The notes under the pieces: model-generated
The model's database searches: none
What the model was told of the DNA's origin: nothing
Seen by the model: only the letters and a program-made list of their open reading frames with translations
Translations under genes and position numbers: made by a program
Source: Chloroflexota bacterium
GTDB taxonomy: Bacteria; Chloroflexota; Anaerolineae; Caldilineales; Caldilineaceae
Length of the DNA: 34,832 nucleotides
Assembly: GCA_003451595.1 (NCBI GenBank)
Contig: DMDA01000098.1
Coordinates: 396-35,227 of the forward strand
Direction: 5' to 3'
Shown here: positions 9,926 to 24,637 of the stretch, one piece after another
Numbering within the stretch: position 1 is the stretch's first letter
Layout of the letters: each line of letters starts with the position of its first letter

Positions 9926-10006
9926 GTGGTGCGTGATGTTCAGTGTGTAGTTGCCCACACCACGCACCACGCACGACGCAACACGCACGACGCAACACGA
10001 GGGGCC
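9926..10006. repeat. ACGCAACACG-type simple repeat upstream of serB
   Basis: Short imperfect tandem units (CACGCACC, ACGCACGACGCA, ACACGCACGACGCAACACG) fill the gap before serB. The same words (ACGCAACACTG, GTGTTGCGTG) occur inside the palindromic element near 200-270. The stretch is open in the serB frame, which would add 27 repeat-derived residues if translation began at GTG 9926, but this is unlikely. Confidence 0.5.
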
Positions 10007-11245
10007 ATGTCAGAAATCATCCTTGTCAACGTCACCGGCAAAGACCGCACAGGTTTGGTGGCGCGCATCACCGGTGTGCTGGCGGAGCACGGCGTCAACG
10101 TGCTCGACATCGGTCAGGCTGTCATCCATGACTATATCTCCCTGGGCTTGCTGGTGGAGATCCCCGATGTCAATCAATCTTCACCGGTGCTCAAAGATTT
10201 GCTCTTCGCCGGGCACGAATTGGGCGTTGAAGTGCGCTTCCGCCCCACAACGCTGGACGAATACGAGCGCTGGGTGGACGCTCAGGGCAAGCCGCGCCAC
10301 ATCATCACGTTACTGGGACGCAAGCTGAGCGCGGCGCAAATCTCCCGCGTCGCAGCTGTCTGTGCGATCCACAATCTCAACATCGATGTGATCACGCGGC
10401 TGACCGGGCGTCCCTCATTGACCAATCCTGCGCGCATCCCCAAGGCCTGCGTCCAGATGACCGCCAGCGGTCGCCTCGCCGACGAAGGCGCTATGCGCGC
10501 ACAGCTCTTGCAAATCTCAATGGAGATTGGCGTCGATATTTCATTTCATGTTGACGATATCTACCGGCGCAATCGGCGCTTGGTCGTCTTTGATATGGAC
10601 TCGACGCTGATTCAGGCGGAGGTGATCGATGAGCTGGCGAAGGAAGCCGGCGTTGGCGAAGAGGTGGCGGCGATCACGGCGGCGGCCATGCGCGGCGAAC
10701 TGGACTTCCGCCAAAGCCTGACGCAACGGGTGGCGTTATTGGCCGGGCTGCCGGAGACAACGCTGGCGCACGTCGCCGCGCGCATCCAGCTGACCGACGG
10801 CGCCGAGCTGGTGACAAGCACCCTCAAGCGTCTCGGCTACAAAATCGGCATTATTTCAGGCGGTTTCGATTACTTTGGCCGACGTTTGCAGGAGCAGCTT
10901 GGCTTTGACTACATGTACGCCAATCAGCTGGAGATTGTCGATGGTCGGCTGACTGGTCGTGTGCTGGGGACGATCATCGATGGCCAGCGCAAGGCGGCGA
11001 TCCTGCGCGAGATTGCTGCGGCGGAGGGATTGCGTCTGGAACAGACGATAGCGGTAGGCGATGGCGCTAATGACCTGCCGATGCTGAGCGCGGCGGGGTT
11101 GGGCGTTGCCTTTCACGCCAAGCCGGTCGTACGTCAGCAGGCCAGCGGCGCCATCTCTGCGTTGGGGCTGGATGGGCTGCTTTACCTGATCGGCATCCGC
11201 GAACGCGAGCTGGAGATGCGTGAAGCTACGCCCGCTGCAGCGTAA
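10007..11245 (+). CDS. serB: Phosphoserine phosphatase with ACT domains
   Basis: A 412-residue SerB that dephosphorylates 3-phosphoserine, the last step of serine synthesis. Two ACT-type domains lie in the N-terminal half (IILVNVTGKDRTGLVARITG, then HIITLLGRKLSAAQISRV), so feedback by serine is plausible. The HAD phosphatase domain begins near residue 190, with the nucleophile motif VFDMDSTLIQ (Asp196, Asp198). Motif II is in GIISGGFDYF and motif III/IV is VGDGANDLPML. I chose ATG 10007, after GAGGGG, because homology starts there. The 3' end overlaps the convergent metW by 20 bp. Confidence 0.95.
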   Translation: MSEIILVNVTGKDRTGLVARITGVLAEHGVNVLDIGQAVIHDYISLGLLVEIPDVNQSSPVLKDLLFAGHELGVEVRFRPTTLDEYERWVDAQGKPRHIITLLGRKLSAAQISRVAAVCAIHNLNIDVITRLTGRPSLTNPARIPKACVQMTASGRLADEGAMRAQLLQISMEIGVDISFHVDDIYRRNRRLVVFDMDSTLIQAEVIDELAKEAGVGEEVAAITAAAMRGELDFRQSLTQRVALLAGLPETTLAHVAARIQLTDGAELVTSTLKRLGYKIGIISGGFDYFGRRLQEQLGFDYMYANQLEIVDGRLTGRVLGTIIDGQRKAAILREIAAAEGLRLEQTIAVGDGANDLPMLSAAGLGVAFHAKPVVRQQASGAISALGLDGLLYLIGIRERELEMREATPAAA

Positions 11246-11848
11246 AAACGGCCGTTGTGGAGAGCAGGTTCTTGAAGCGGCCTGTGCGCACGCGCAGGCC
11301 GCGATTCAGGTAAATCTGACGGTCGATCGTGATCCCGATCTTGCGGCAGAAACGTGCGAAGTCGGTGACGCTGAAAGGTTGGCGGCGCGGGCTTTCGTAC
11401 CATTGTTGCGGCAGGTCAACGGCGACTGGAATGCGCCCGGTGAAAAGTAGTTCTAGCCGACAGCGCCAGTGTCCCCAGTTCGAGAAGCTGACGATCGCCG
11501 TCCGCCCGACACGCAACATCTCCGCGAGCACCATAGCCGGGTCGTCGAGAAAGGGCAGCGTCTGGCTCAAGATGACGACGTCAAAGCTCTGGTCGGGATA
11601 GTCAGCCAGTCCCTCTTGCACGTTGCCCTGGCGCACGCTCAAGCCACGGCGCACGCAGGCCAGCACGCCGGCCTCGGTCAATTCAATGCCGCGCCCCTTC
11701 ACCTGTTTGCGGTCGCGCAGAAACTCCAGCAGGGCGCCGTCGCCACAACCAATGTCGAGCACACGCGCGCCGGGTTCGATCAGGTCGGCAATCGCCAATA
11801 GGTCGGCGCGCAATGGCGGCGATTGCGTCGAGACAACAGATTGCATGC

Positions 11849-11852
<4 letters not shown>
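11226..11852 (-). CDS. metW: Methionine biosynthesis protein MetW
   Basis: A 208-residue protein with a class I SAM-methyltransferase-like fold. Motif I is VLDIGCGDGALLEFL, followed by GRGIELTEAGVLACVRRGL, FDVVILSQTLPFLDDP and the MetW-typical SFSNWGHWRCRLELLFTGR. It starts with an ATGA overlap on the stop of metX, so the two are translationally coupled. MetW works with MetX in the acylation of homoserine during methionine synthesis; in several bacteria it is needed for MetX activity. Its stop lies within the last 20 bases of the oppositely oriented serB. Confidence 0.93.
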
Positions 11853-13084
<1,232 letters not shown>

Positions 13085-13119
13085 CCAACAACCTTCCCAA
13101 ACCGATCCAGATGCACTAT

Positions 13120-13929
13120 CTAGCGACCATGCACTCGCCAGATGCACGGCGTAGACTCCGCCAGTTGCACGAAGCCAAAGCGTGCAACGATGGGGCGGCT
13201 CATCGGGCTGGCGTCGATGGTCAGATAGCGCCTGCCGCGTGCCAGCGCCTCTTGCACACGCACGGCCAGCAGCGCCGTGTAGTAGCCTTGTTTGCGATAC
13301 GCCGCCAACGTGGCGCCGCCCCACAAACTGGCGAATGGGTTCTCCGTCGGGAAGTATATCCAGCCGCAGGAAACTGGCAACTCATCGGCATAGGCGATGT
13401 AGATGCTGATGTGCTCGGGCGCCTGCGTGAGCGTCAGCCGCAAGAACTGGGTGATGAAGTCGCGCTCCTCGCCCCAGACCGCCGTCTTGATGTAATCGAT
13501 GGCGTCCAGTTCGTCAGGATCATGGACGCGGCGCACCGCGTGCGTCACGGGCTGGAGCAGGGCGGCGGGCGCTTGCGCCAGTGGCAGCACCATGATCGTC
13601 TCACTTTCCTCCAACTCGAAGCCGTGCGCTGCCAGCCGCGCCTTGAGATCGGGCGGCGTGTCGTAGTCGTAATGTTTCCACTCGAAGTCACAGCCGATTT
13701 GCTCAAAGAAGGCGATTTGCGCCTGAATGGCGGCGTCGGCGTTGGTTTCGTCCAGCCGCGAGTAGATCACCGCACCACGGTCGCCCGCCTCGACCGGAAT
13801 CTGGCGGATAAGGTTGGGCAGCACTTCACGGCGCAGGTCAGGCGAAGCGGCCTGGACGCGTTCGTATTGGGTGTAGAGGCGGCGGAGGGCGTCGATGTCA
13901 GAAATTGTCACACAGGTTCTCTCATTCAT
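13120..13929 (-). CDS. GNAT-family N-acetyltransferase
   Basis: A 269-residue protein. The C-terminal half is a GNAT domain: YIAYADELPVSCGWIYF is the beta-4 strand, and WGGATLAAYRKQGYYTALL is motif A with the acetyl-CoA loop (Arg-Lys-Gln-Gly-Tyr-Tyr). It ends with ASPMSRPIVARFGFVQL, as in many GNATs. The N-terminal half (DFEWKHYDYDTPPDLKARLAAHGFELEESE) is a second, degenerate GNAT-like unit typical of two-domain members. The substrate is unknown. It lies 35 bp upstream of metX on the same strand and could be co-transcribed with metX-metW. Start chosen at ATG 13929 (MNERTCVTISDIDAL); 21 more codons are open upstream. Confidence 0.8.
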   Translation of the reverse strand: MNERTCVTISDIDALRRLYTQYERVQAASPDLRREVLPNLIRQIPVEAGDRGAVIYSRLDETNADAAIQAQIAFFEQIGCDFEWKHYDYDTPPDLKARLAAHGFELEESETIMVLPLAQAPAALLQPVTHAVRRVHDPDELDAIDYIKTAVWGEERDFITQFLRLTLTQAPEHISIYIAYADELPVSCGWIYFPTENPFASLWGGATLAAYRKQGYYTALLAVRVQEALARGRRYLTIDASPMSRPIVARFGFVQLAESTPCIWRVHGR

Positions 13930-14023
13930 GGCTTGATGCCTGCCGCCTGTTCTCCCAGCGCAGCCCAGGAACGGCGCGATCATCGCTATCACTCTGGGTC
14001 ATCGGCCTGGGTTATCGGCGTCA

Positions 14024-14330
14024 TCAGGAGCGCCTTCTATCGTTTCTGTAGATGTCCCACAGCAGAATCGAGCCGGCGCAGGCTACATTGAGCGAATTGA
14101 CGGCGCCGGTAATCGGTATCCGCACCAGTTGGTCGCATAGCTCCTTCAGAGCGACGCTCATGCCTTTGGCTTCGTTGCCAAGAATGAGCGCAATGGCTAA
14201 GCGCCTGTTTGATCGATTCAATCCCTTCGACAAAGATTTCTTGCCACTGATGACGCTTCGCCCGATTGAGTTTGAGCGACTGAATGACCTGAAATTCCGA
14301 ATTTTTGACGCTGATGCGGCGCTTCTTCAT
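14024..14330 (-). pseudogene. TrmH/SpoU-family RNA methyltransferase remnant
   Basis: Two frames on the minus strand together give the two ends of a SpoU-type rRNA 2'-O-methyltransferase. The first (from ATG 14330) has the substrate-binding N terminus (IQSLKLNRAKRHQWQEIFVE followed by GIESIKQAL). The second ends in the knotted SAM-binding motifs (LILGNEAKGMS, then IPITGAVNSLNVACAGSILL). Between them, near 14200, the frame shifts, and the roughly 100-150 residues expected in the family are missing. An internal deletion with a frameshift explains this. The conserved ends argue for a recent loss. Neither fragment should be catalytically active. Confidence 0.75.
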
Positions 14331-14480
14331 GATACCGCTTCACAAACCGTGCTAGAACAAACCTGGCGCAGCCGATCACACTTCACGTTCTATCACAAAG
14401 AGCGCAAAGCCGTGAATCGAATGAGCTGTGTGGCGTGCGCACGCAGCCGGTTGCGGTTCGGCGCGTGGCGCGTCCTCTGC

Positions 14481-14486
14481 TATAAT
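14481..14486 (+). promoter_or_regulatory. -10 box upstream of dnaE
   Basis: A perfect TATAAT lies 46 bp before the first dnaE ATG. A -35 is weak: TTCGGC at 14457 would be 18 bp upstream. Plausible main promoter of dnaE and the following MFS gene. Confidence 0.5.
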
Positions 14487-14531
14487 GCGAGACGCTCATA
14501 GAACACTGGTTCTGATTATGCAAAGTAGTTC

Positions 14532-19858
<5,327 letters not shown>

Positions 19859-19859
<1 letters not shown>

Positions 19860-21004
19860 TGACTGCTTTTCACCGTGATCGATTCACCTGGCTGGCGTAT
19901 TTGCTGCTTGGCTACTTCGCCTTTTTTCAGGCCGCGCTTGGCCCGCTGATGCCTTTTCTACGCACTGAATTGCATCTCACCTACACGACGGGGGCGCTGC
20001 ACCTCAGCGCCTTCGCCATTGGCATGATTGGGGCGGGGCTGAGCAGTGCCTGGTTGGCCGCACGGTGGGGGCGTCGCACCATCCTGTGGGGGGGCGTCGC
20101 CGGGATGGCTGCCGGCGCCCTCTTGTTGATGGTCGGCGGCGCCGCTGTTGTGACGGTCGGCGCGGCGCTAGTGATGGGCTACCTGGGCACACTGCTGCTG
20201 GTGATGATTCAGGCCACACTGTCCGACCGCCACGGCGCGCGACGTGCGACAGCTCTCACCGAGTCTAACATCCTGGCGATGCTCTGTGCGGGGGGCGCCC
20301 CGCTGTTGATTGGAGCGTTTGCGCGCACGGCGGTCGGCTGGCGCGGCGCGCTGTGGCTTGGGCTGGCGGCGGGCGCCCTGATTGCGCTTGTCTACTTCCG
20401 CACGCCGTTGCCGCCACGTCTGGACGCAGAAGCGACACACCGTCGTACACGTCTCCCCGCCGGTTTCTGGGCATTCTGGGCAGTGCTCATCCTCAGCGTT
20501 GCGCTGGAATGGAGTCTGATCGCCTGGAGCGCGGATTTTCTGAGCAGCGTGATCGGGTTGGGCGCCGAGGTGGGGGCCATGTCTGTCAGCGTTTTCTTCA
20601 TTGGCGCTGTGTTGGGACGCGTCGCCAATAGTCGCTGGACGCTGCACACGCCGGTGCGCACGTTGCTCCTGGCGATGCTGGGTGTGGTGGGAGTGGGGTT
20701 TTCGCTCTTTTGGTTGGCGCGGCTGCCTGGGATCGCCGTCTTTGCGTTGGGGATGACCGGCTTTGGCGTGGGCGCACTCTTTCCGCTGACGCTGTCTTTG
20801 GCGCTTACCGTTGCCGCCGACCAGGCCGATGCTGCCAGTGGCCTGGTCTCGTTGGGCAGCGGCTTGGCGATTCTGGCAGCGCCCTTTTTGCTCGGCTGGT
20901 TGGCCGATAGTTACAGCCTGGAACAGGCATTTGTCATTGTTGCGCTGCTGGATGTGATCGCCTTCGTGATCGTGGCGTCCTTCCGTCGTCCTGTTGGCGG
21001 CTAA
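19859..21004 (+). CDS. MFS transporter
   Basis: A 381-residue major facilitator with about 12 hydrophobic segments. The first loop has the degenerate MFS motif AARWGRRTILWGG between helices 2 and 3. A second long cytoplasmic loop (PLPPRLDAEATHRRTRLPAG) lies between the two six-helix halves. FGVGALFPLTLSLALTVAADQADAASG is typical of the second-half motif region of sugar/drug-type MFS proteins. The substrate is unknown. Start ATG 19859 overlaps the dnaE TGA (TGATG), so translation probably depends on dnaE. The pairing of a transporter with dnaE is unusual. Confidence 0.88.
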
Positions 21005-21006
21005 AG

Positions 21007-21025
21007 CGCCCCTGCGTCAGGGGCG
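21007..21025. terminator. Hairpin between convergent genes
   Basis: A perfect 8-bp stem, CGCCCCTG/CAGGGGCG with a CGT loop, lies in the 41-bp gap between the convergent MFS and DUF4432 genes. It has no T-tract on either strand, so it may only weakly stop transcription. Confidence 0.4.
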
Positions 21026-21045
21026 GCGACGCTGCGAACAAACCT

Positions 21046-22131
21046 TCAGAGTGCGTAGTCCGTCAGATCGATAGCGACTGGTTGCCCACGCGTCCGCAGT
21101 GCGTCAAGGTGTGCGCGGGCAAAGGCGACGGCTTCGGCGCCATCCGTCACCGTCAGGCGGTTGCGGAAGATGTGACGGGCGCCGGGCGCTAGTTGCACCA
21201 GGCGTCCGCTGCGGCTGGCGCGGTTCTGTCCTTCAGGCACACAATTGCCTGGTTCGACGCCACAAACATAGCTTCCCAATCGGAAGTTCTTCCACTGGGT
21301 CAGGTAAGGTTCATAGGTCGTGTCCCACTCGAGGAGCAGGCCGAATGTCGGCGACCCCAACCACACTTGCGCCTGGCGATCGACATCCGTCAACACTTGA
21401 TGAAAGAAGACCTCTTCGAGATGGCGCGACGTAGCGCTGTGATAATGCGGCCAGTCGTGCAAGGCGGCGGCAGCCGTCAGATCGCGCGGCATGACTGCGC
21501 TGCTGGCGACGTGCAGTTCGACGCCTGCCCGCACCAGGGGATAGCCAAAGTTGAAATGATGCAGCAGCATGAAGGGCGCTGGTGCGTCGTCGCGATTCTC
21601 CACCACATCGACGATCTCGACGGTCGGTTCGCCTAGCACCAGGCGCACGGTGCGCGTCAGATGCAACTGCTCGCCAAAGAGCGCCGCCTCTGCAATTTCT
21701 CCGGTGACTTCAGCCACGTATTGCTCCTGTCGCCAACCGCGTTGCACGGCAACATTGTAGGCGCGCAGAAGGCTATAGTCGCCATGGAGGTCGCGAAACT
21801 GTCCGCTGCGGGCGTCTGTCTCTGGCGGACCGACGTGACGCAGGCCACACGTCACCAACAGCCCACCGTTGAAGAGGCGCAGCCAGCCGGCGCCAAAGTC
21901 CGCAGTGTGTGGCGCACCCTGACTTATCCAGGTGAGTGGGCGGCCGTTATGCGCCGCCAGCCAGATATCCAGACCGCGATCGGGCAGCAATGTCAACGTC
22001 AGGCCGCTGCTGTTGTAGCCTTCCAGCACGCGCATCCCGTTGTCAAGCGTTGCCGGACGCCAGTCGATGAATTGACGCATGTCGCTGCTGTGCTGCGCCA
22101 AGGTCTCCTGATTCAAGTCAAAGGATGGCAT
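21046..22131 (-). CDS. DUF4432 family aldose epimerase-like protein
   Basis: A 361-residue beta-sandwich protein of the DUF4432 group, related to aldose 1-epimerases. Visible features are the early PDRGLDIWLAAHNGRPLTWIS, GWLRLFNGGLLVTCGLRHVG, LHGDYSLLRA, then MLLHHFNFGYPLV, and the C-terminal VCGVEPGNCVPEGQNRAS. Histidines in HGDY and LLHHFNFG and the glutamate in VEPGN are where galactose mutarotase-like enzymes hold the sugar. The exact substrate is unknown. The ATG at 22131 follows AGGAG by 9 bases. It lies 36 bp after the Crp/Fnr gene on the same strand. Confidence 0.82.
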   Translation of the reverse strand: MPSFDLNQETLAQHSSDMRQFIDWRPATLDNGMRVLEGYNSSGLTLTLLPDRGLDIWLAAHNGRPLTWISQGAPHTADFGAGWLRLFNGGLLVTCGLRHVGPPETDARSGQFRDLHGDYSLLRAYNVAVQRGWRQEQYVAEVTGEIAEAALFGEQLHLTRTVRLVLGEPTVEIVDVVENRDDAPAPFMLLHHFNFGYPLVRAGVELHVASSAVMPRDLTAAAALHDWPHYHSATSRHLEEVFFHQVLTDVDRQAQVWLGSPTFGLLLEWDTTYEPYLTQWKNFRLGSYVCGVEPGNCVPEGQNRASRSGRLVQLAPGARHIFRNRLTVTDGAEAVAFARAHLDALRTRGQPVAIDLTDYAL

Positions 22132-22167
22132 TAGACATATCTCCTGATCGTGTGTTCTGAGCGTGTG

Positions 22168-22893
22168 CTAAATCTCGGCTTCTTCGCGCAGGCGTTCTCG
22201 ATCCAATACAACGATTTGCTGGCGTTCGATGGCGATCAAGCCGTCGGCGGCCAGCGCTCGCAGGGTGCGCCCGATCACTTCACGCACGGTGCCCAAATGA
22301 TGGGCGATGTCTTCTTGCGTCAGGGGCGCCGGGGGGGCGCCGCTCTCGCTGGCCTCGGCTTGCTCGAGCAGTAAGCGCGCCAGTCGTCCCCGCACGTTGC
22401 GCATCGCCAGGTCCTGCACGGAGGCGACCAGTAGGCGCGCACGGCGGGCGAGGTTCTCGATCATCGCCCATGCCAACGCAGGATTGTGCATCACCACTGT
22501 CTGCAGGTCTTCCCGCGCCACACGCCACAGCGTCACATCGGTGTGCGCCACGGCCGTCGCGGGATTCGGCCCGCCATCCAGCACCGAAACGTCGTTGAAC
22601 GTATCGCCGCGCTGGATAAAGTGCAAGATATGTTCGCGCCCGTCGCGGGAATAATGGCAAATCTTGACGACTCCTGTGGCAACCAGAAAGAGACCGGCGG
22701 TCGGCTCCCCTTCGAGAAAGATGACTGCTTCGCGCTCATACGTGCGCGCAGCAGCGTGTCGCGCCAGCATCAGGACCGCGTCAGCAGGTGCAGATTGCAG
22801 GAAGTTGGTCTGCTGCCACAAGGCAATCATCTCAGCGGGCGGCGAGTCAGCCGCGTGTGCAGCGGTGCTGGCGGCGTGCGTGCTGCGCTTCAT
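22168..22893 (-). CDS. Crp/Fnr-family transcription regulator
   Basis: A 241-residue regulator. The N-terminal cyclic-nucleotide-binding fold spans residues about 25-140 (AVIFLEGEPTAGLFLVATG, HILHFIQRGDTFNDVSVLDGG). The arginine/serine pair that grips cAMP in CRP is not evident: the matching segment reads GGPNPATAVA. A dimerisation helix follows, then a winged helix-turn-helix (LTQEDIAHHLGTVREVIGRTL). There are no cysteine clusters, so an FNR-type iron-sulfur sensor is unlikely; the effector is unknown. The ATG at 22893 overlaps the purC stop as ATGA, indicating translational coupling. Regulatory targets cannot be told from the sequence. Confidence 0.9.
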   Translation of the reverse strand: MKRSTHAASTAAHAADSPPAEMIALWQQTNFLQSAPADAVLMLARHAAARTYEREAVIFLEGEPTAGLFLVATGVVKICHYSRDGREHILHFIQRGDTFNDVSVLDGGPNPATAVAHTDVTLWRVAREDLQTVVMHNPALAWAMIENLARRARLLVASVQDLAMRNVRGRLARLLLEQAEASESGAPPAPLTQEDIAHHLGTVREVIGRTLRALAADGLIAIERQQIVVLDRERLREEAEI

Positions 22894-23876
22894 GCCGACG
22901 ACCCCGCTGTTGCCAGCCACTGACGCAGATTGGCTTCGATGCGCGGGGCAGCCGGCCAGGCGCCCGGCACAAAGGTTTCACCGGTTAGCATCTCGTACGT
23001 GCGGATATAGCGCGCCGCCGCCTGCACGGCCAGATCGGCGGGCAGGGGGAAGGGATCGCCCTCGCCGCGATAGCCGTGTGCAGCATAATAGAGGCGGATG
23101 AACTCTTTATCGAAGTTATCCGGCTCCTGTCCGGCGGCGACGCGGTCGGCATAGGTGGCGGCGATCCAGAAGCGGCTGGAGTCGGGCGTGTGAATCTCAT
23201 CAATCAACATAAGCGCGCCGTCGGTCGTCAGGCCAAATTCGTACTTGGTGTCGACCAGGATCAGCCCGCCGCGACGGGCGAGCTGCTGCCCGCGCTGGAA
23301 GAGGGCAATCGCGGCAGCGCAGACCTGTTCCCACACCGGCGCCGCGACCAGACCCATTTCCACTACTTCGGCGCTGGTGATGCGTTCGTCGTGGCCGCCG
23401 TCGCGTGCTTTGGTCGTTGGCGTGATGATTGGGGCAGGCAGCGCATCGTTCTTGCGCAGCCCGTCGGGAAAGTCGATGCCATAGATCGTGCGGTGACCCA
23501 GGCTGTATTGATGCCACAGCGAGGTCGAGGTAACGCCGCTGATGTAACCGCGCACGACGACTTCCACCGGCAACGGCTCACAGACTTGCGCCACCGTCAC
23601 GTTGGGGTCAGGCGTAGCAATCAGGTGGTTGGCGATGATGTCCGCAGTCTCGGCGAACCACCATGCGGCGAGCTGTGTCAACACCTGTCCCTTGTAAGGC
23701 ACCAGCCCCAGGATACGGTCGAAGGCGGAAAGGCGATCCGTCGTGACCAGGATCAGATGAGCGGCGTGGCGATAGATGTCGCGCACCTTGCCCGACATCC
23801 GCGCACCAAGAAAGGGAAGATCGACGCTGGCGAGGGCAGCGGGCAATGCAGCTTGTAAACTCGATTCGGATAACAT
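22890..23876 (-). CDS. purC: SAICAR synthetase
   Basis: A 328-residue phosphoribosylaminoimidazole-succinocarboxamide synthase, which joins CAIR and aspartate with ATP in purine synthesis. Key motifs are GKVRDIYRHAAHLILVTTDR, SAFDRILGLVPYKG, LPVEVVVRGYISG, VDTKYEFGL and IDEIHTPDSSRFW. It is of the longer type (about 300 residues and more, as in yeast and some bacteria) rather than the about 240-residue E. coli type. I chose ATG 23876 (MLSESSLQAAL) with GGAG upstream; the frame is open 13 codons more. It begins a minus-strand unit with the Crp/Fnr and DUF4432 genes. Confidence 0.95.
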   Translation of the reverse strand: MLSESSLQAALPAALASVDLPFLGARMSGKVRDIYRHAAHLILVTTDRLSAFDRILGLVPYKGQVLTQLAAWWFAETADIIANHLIATPDPNVTVAQVCEPLPVEVVVRGYISGVTSTSLWHQYSLGHRTIYGIDFPDGLRKNDALPAPIITPTTKARDGGHDERITSAEVVEMGLVAAPVWEQVCAAAIALFQRGQQLARRGGLILVDTKYEFGLTTDGALMLIDEIHTPDSSRFWIAATYADRVAAGQEPDNFDKEFIRLYYAAHGYRGEGDPFPLPADLAVQAAARYIRTYEMLTGETFVPGAWPAAPRIEANLRQWLATAGSSA

Positions 23877-24065
23877 ACGATGCTTTTTTCTCCGTGAATC
23901 GCGACTTCTACCCACCCAGGCAAGCCTGGCGATGCTTGGGGGCGCGGTCTGATCGCTCTGCTGTGCTGCCTGCTGTATGAAGATTGTAACGCAAAAAGCG
24001 GCGATCGCCGATCACGCAATCGGTGTGAATTTGTTGTTCGATGGGCGCTATCGTGAAATGTCCCG

Positions 24066-24096
24066 ATGTCAGATCATCAGCATGTCAGATCATCAG
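24066..24096 (+). promoter_or_regulatory. Two tandem 15-bp repeats upstream of the thioredoxin promoter
   Basis: ATGTCAGATCATCAG occurs twice, identically, at 24066-24080 and 24082-24096, a 16-bp period. The second ends 10 bp before the -35 box, the place where an activator would bind. Direct repeats this exact so close to a promoter suggest a regulator site; the regulator is unknown. Confidence 0.5.
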
Positions 24097-24106
24097 ATCG
24101 AATATA

Positions 24107-24134
24107 TTGACGCCCAAAGGCTCTGCGCTACAAT
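24107..24134 (+). promoter_or_regulatory. Sigma-70 promoter of the trx-proS unit
   Basis: TTGACG (-35, 24107-24112), 16-bp spacer, TACAAT (-10, 24129-24134). Transcription would begin near 24141, leaving a leader of about 70 bases before the thioredoxin gene. Confidence 0.65.
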
Positions 24135-24211
24135 AGAAGTTCAATGCCTGACGCGGCAGTGTGTGATCTGGAGTCATCAGAGCAGGTGCACGAACACGAG
24201 GAGAGCGGGGG

Positions 24212-24613
24212 ATGTTCACAAAACTCAAGCAACGCTTCAGCGGCGCACGTCCGCCTGCACCAACCACGGTCACCCCAACACCGCCGCCAATCCTCGATGT
24301 GACCGATGCCGATTTTGCAGCCGTTGTCGGACAGGCGTCGCTGCCGGCGGTTGTCGACTTCTGGGCGGAGTGGTGCCAGCCGTGCCAGGTGATGTCGGCG
24401 TATGTTGGCTTTCTGGCGAAAGAGTATGAGGGACGTCTGCTGGTCGCTGCGCTCGACACCGATGAAAACCCGGAGACGCCACAGCGCTACAATGTGATGG
24501 GTCTGCCCACGCTGTTGTTGCTGCGCGGCGGTGAAGAGGTCGACCGCATCGTCGGCGTCGTCGGTTACGAAGAAATCAAAGCGCGGGTGAATCGCCTGCT
24601 GCAAGAACAATAA
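24212..24613 (+). CDS. Thioredoxin-fold protein
   Basis: A 133-residue protein of thioredoxin type. The active site is WAEWCQPC with Cys55 and Cys58 (WCQPC instead of the usual WCGPC), and the cis-proline loop is MGLPTLLLL. It has a 28-residue N-terminal extension, first basic (FTKLKQRF), then Pro/Thr-rich (PTTVTPTPPP), unlike the compact 105-residue thioredoxins. No clear signal peptide. It reduces disulfides or serves as a related redox protein. The start at 24212 follows GCGGGGG. It is 24 bp upstream of proS on the same strand and shares the promoter at 24107. Confidence 0.9.
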   Translation: MFTKLKQRFSGARPPAPTTVTPTPPPILDVTDADFAAVVGQASLPAVVDFWAEWCQPCQVMSAYVGFLAKEYEGRLLVAALDTDENPETPQRYNVMGLPTLLLLRGGEEVDRIVGVVGYEEIKARVNRLLQEQ

Positions 24614-24637
24614 TCAAACGACTGGGAGTCTTGTTTC

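Larger units (their letters stand above)
23877..24211. other. Intergenic region between purC and the thioredoxin gene
   Basis: 335 bp without a gene. It holds a small palindrome (CCAGG-CAAG-CCTGG, about 23916-23929), the 15-bp direct repeats at 24066-24096 and the promoter at 24107-24134, described separately. The purC promoter must also lie here, but I see no clear boxes for it. The 77 bp after the promoter is probably the 5' untranslated part of the thioredoxin mRNA. Confidence 0.5.

Noticed and set aside
9926..10006. N-terminal extension of SerB
   Set aside because: The frame is open, but the residues come from a simple repeat and do not match the ACT domain family; a better start with GAGGGG is at 10007.
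13085..13324. 80-residue N-terminal extension of MetX
   Set aside because: Overlaps the acetyltransferase gene; family homology begins shortly after the ATG at 13084.
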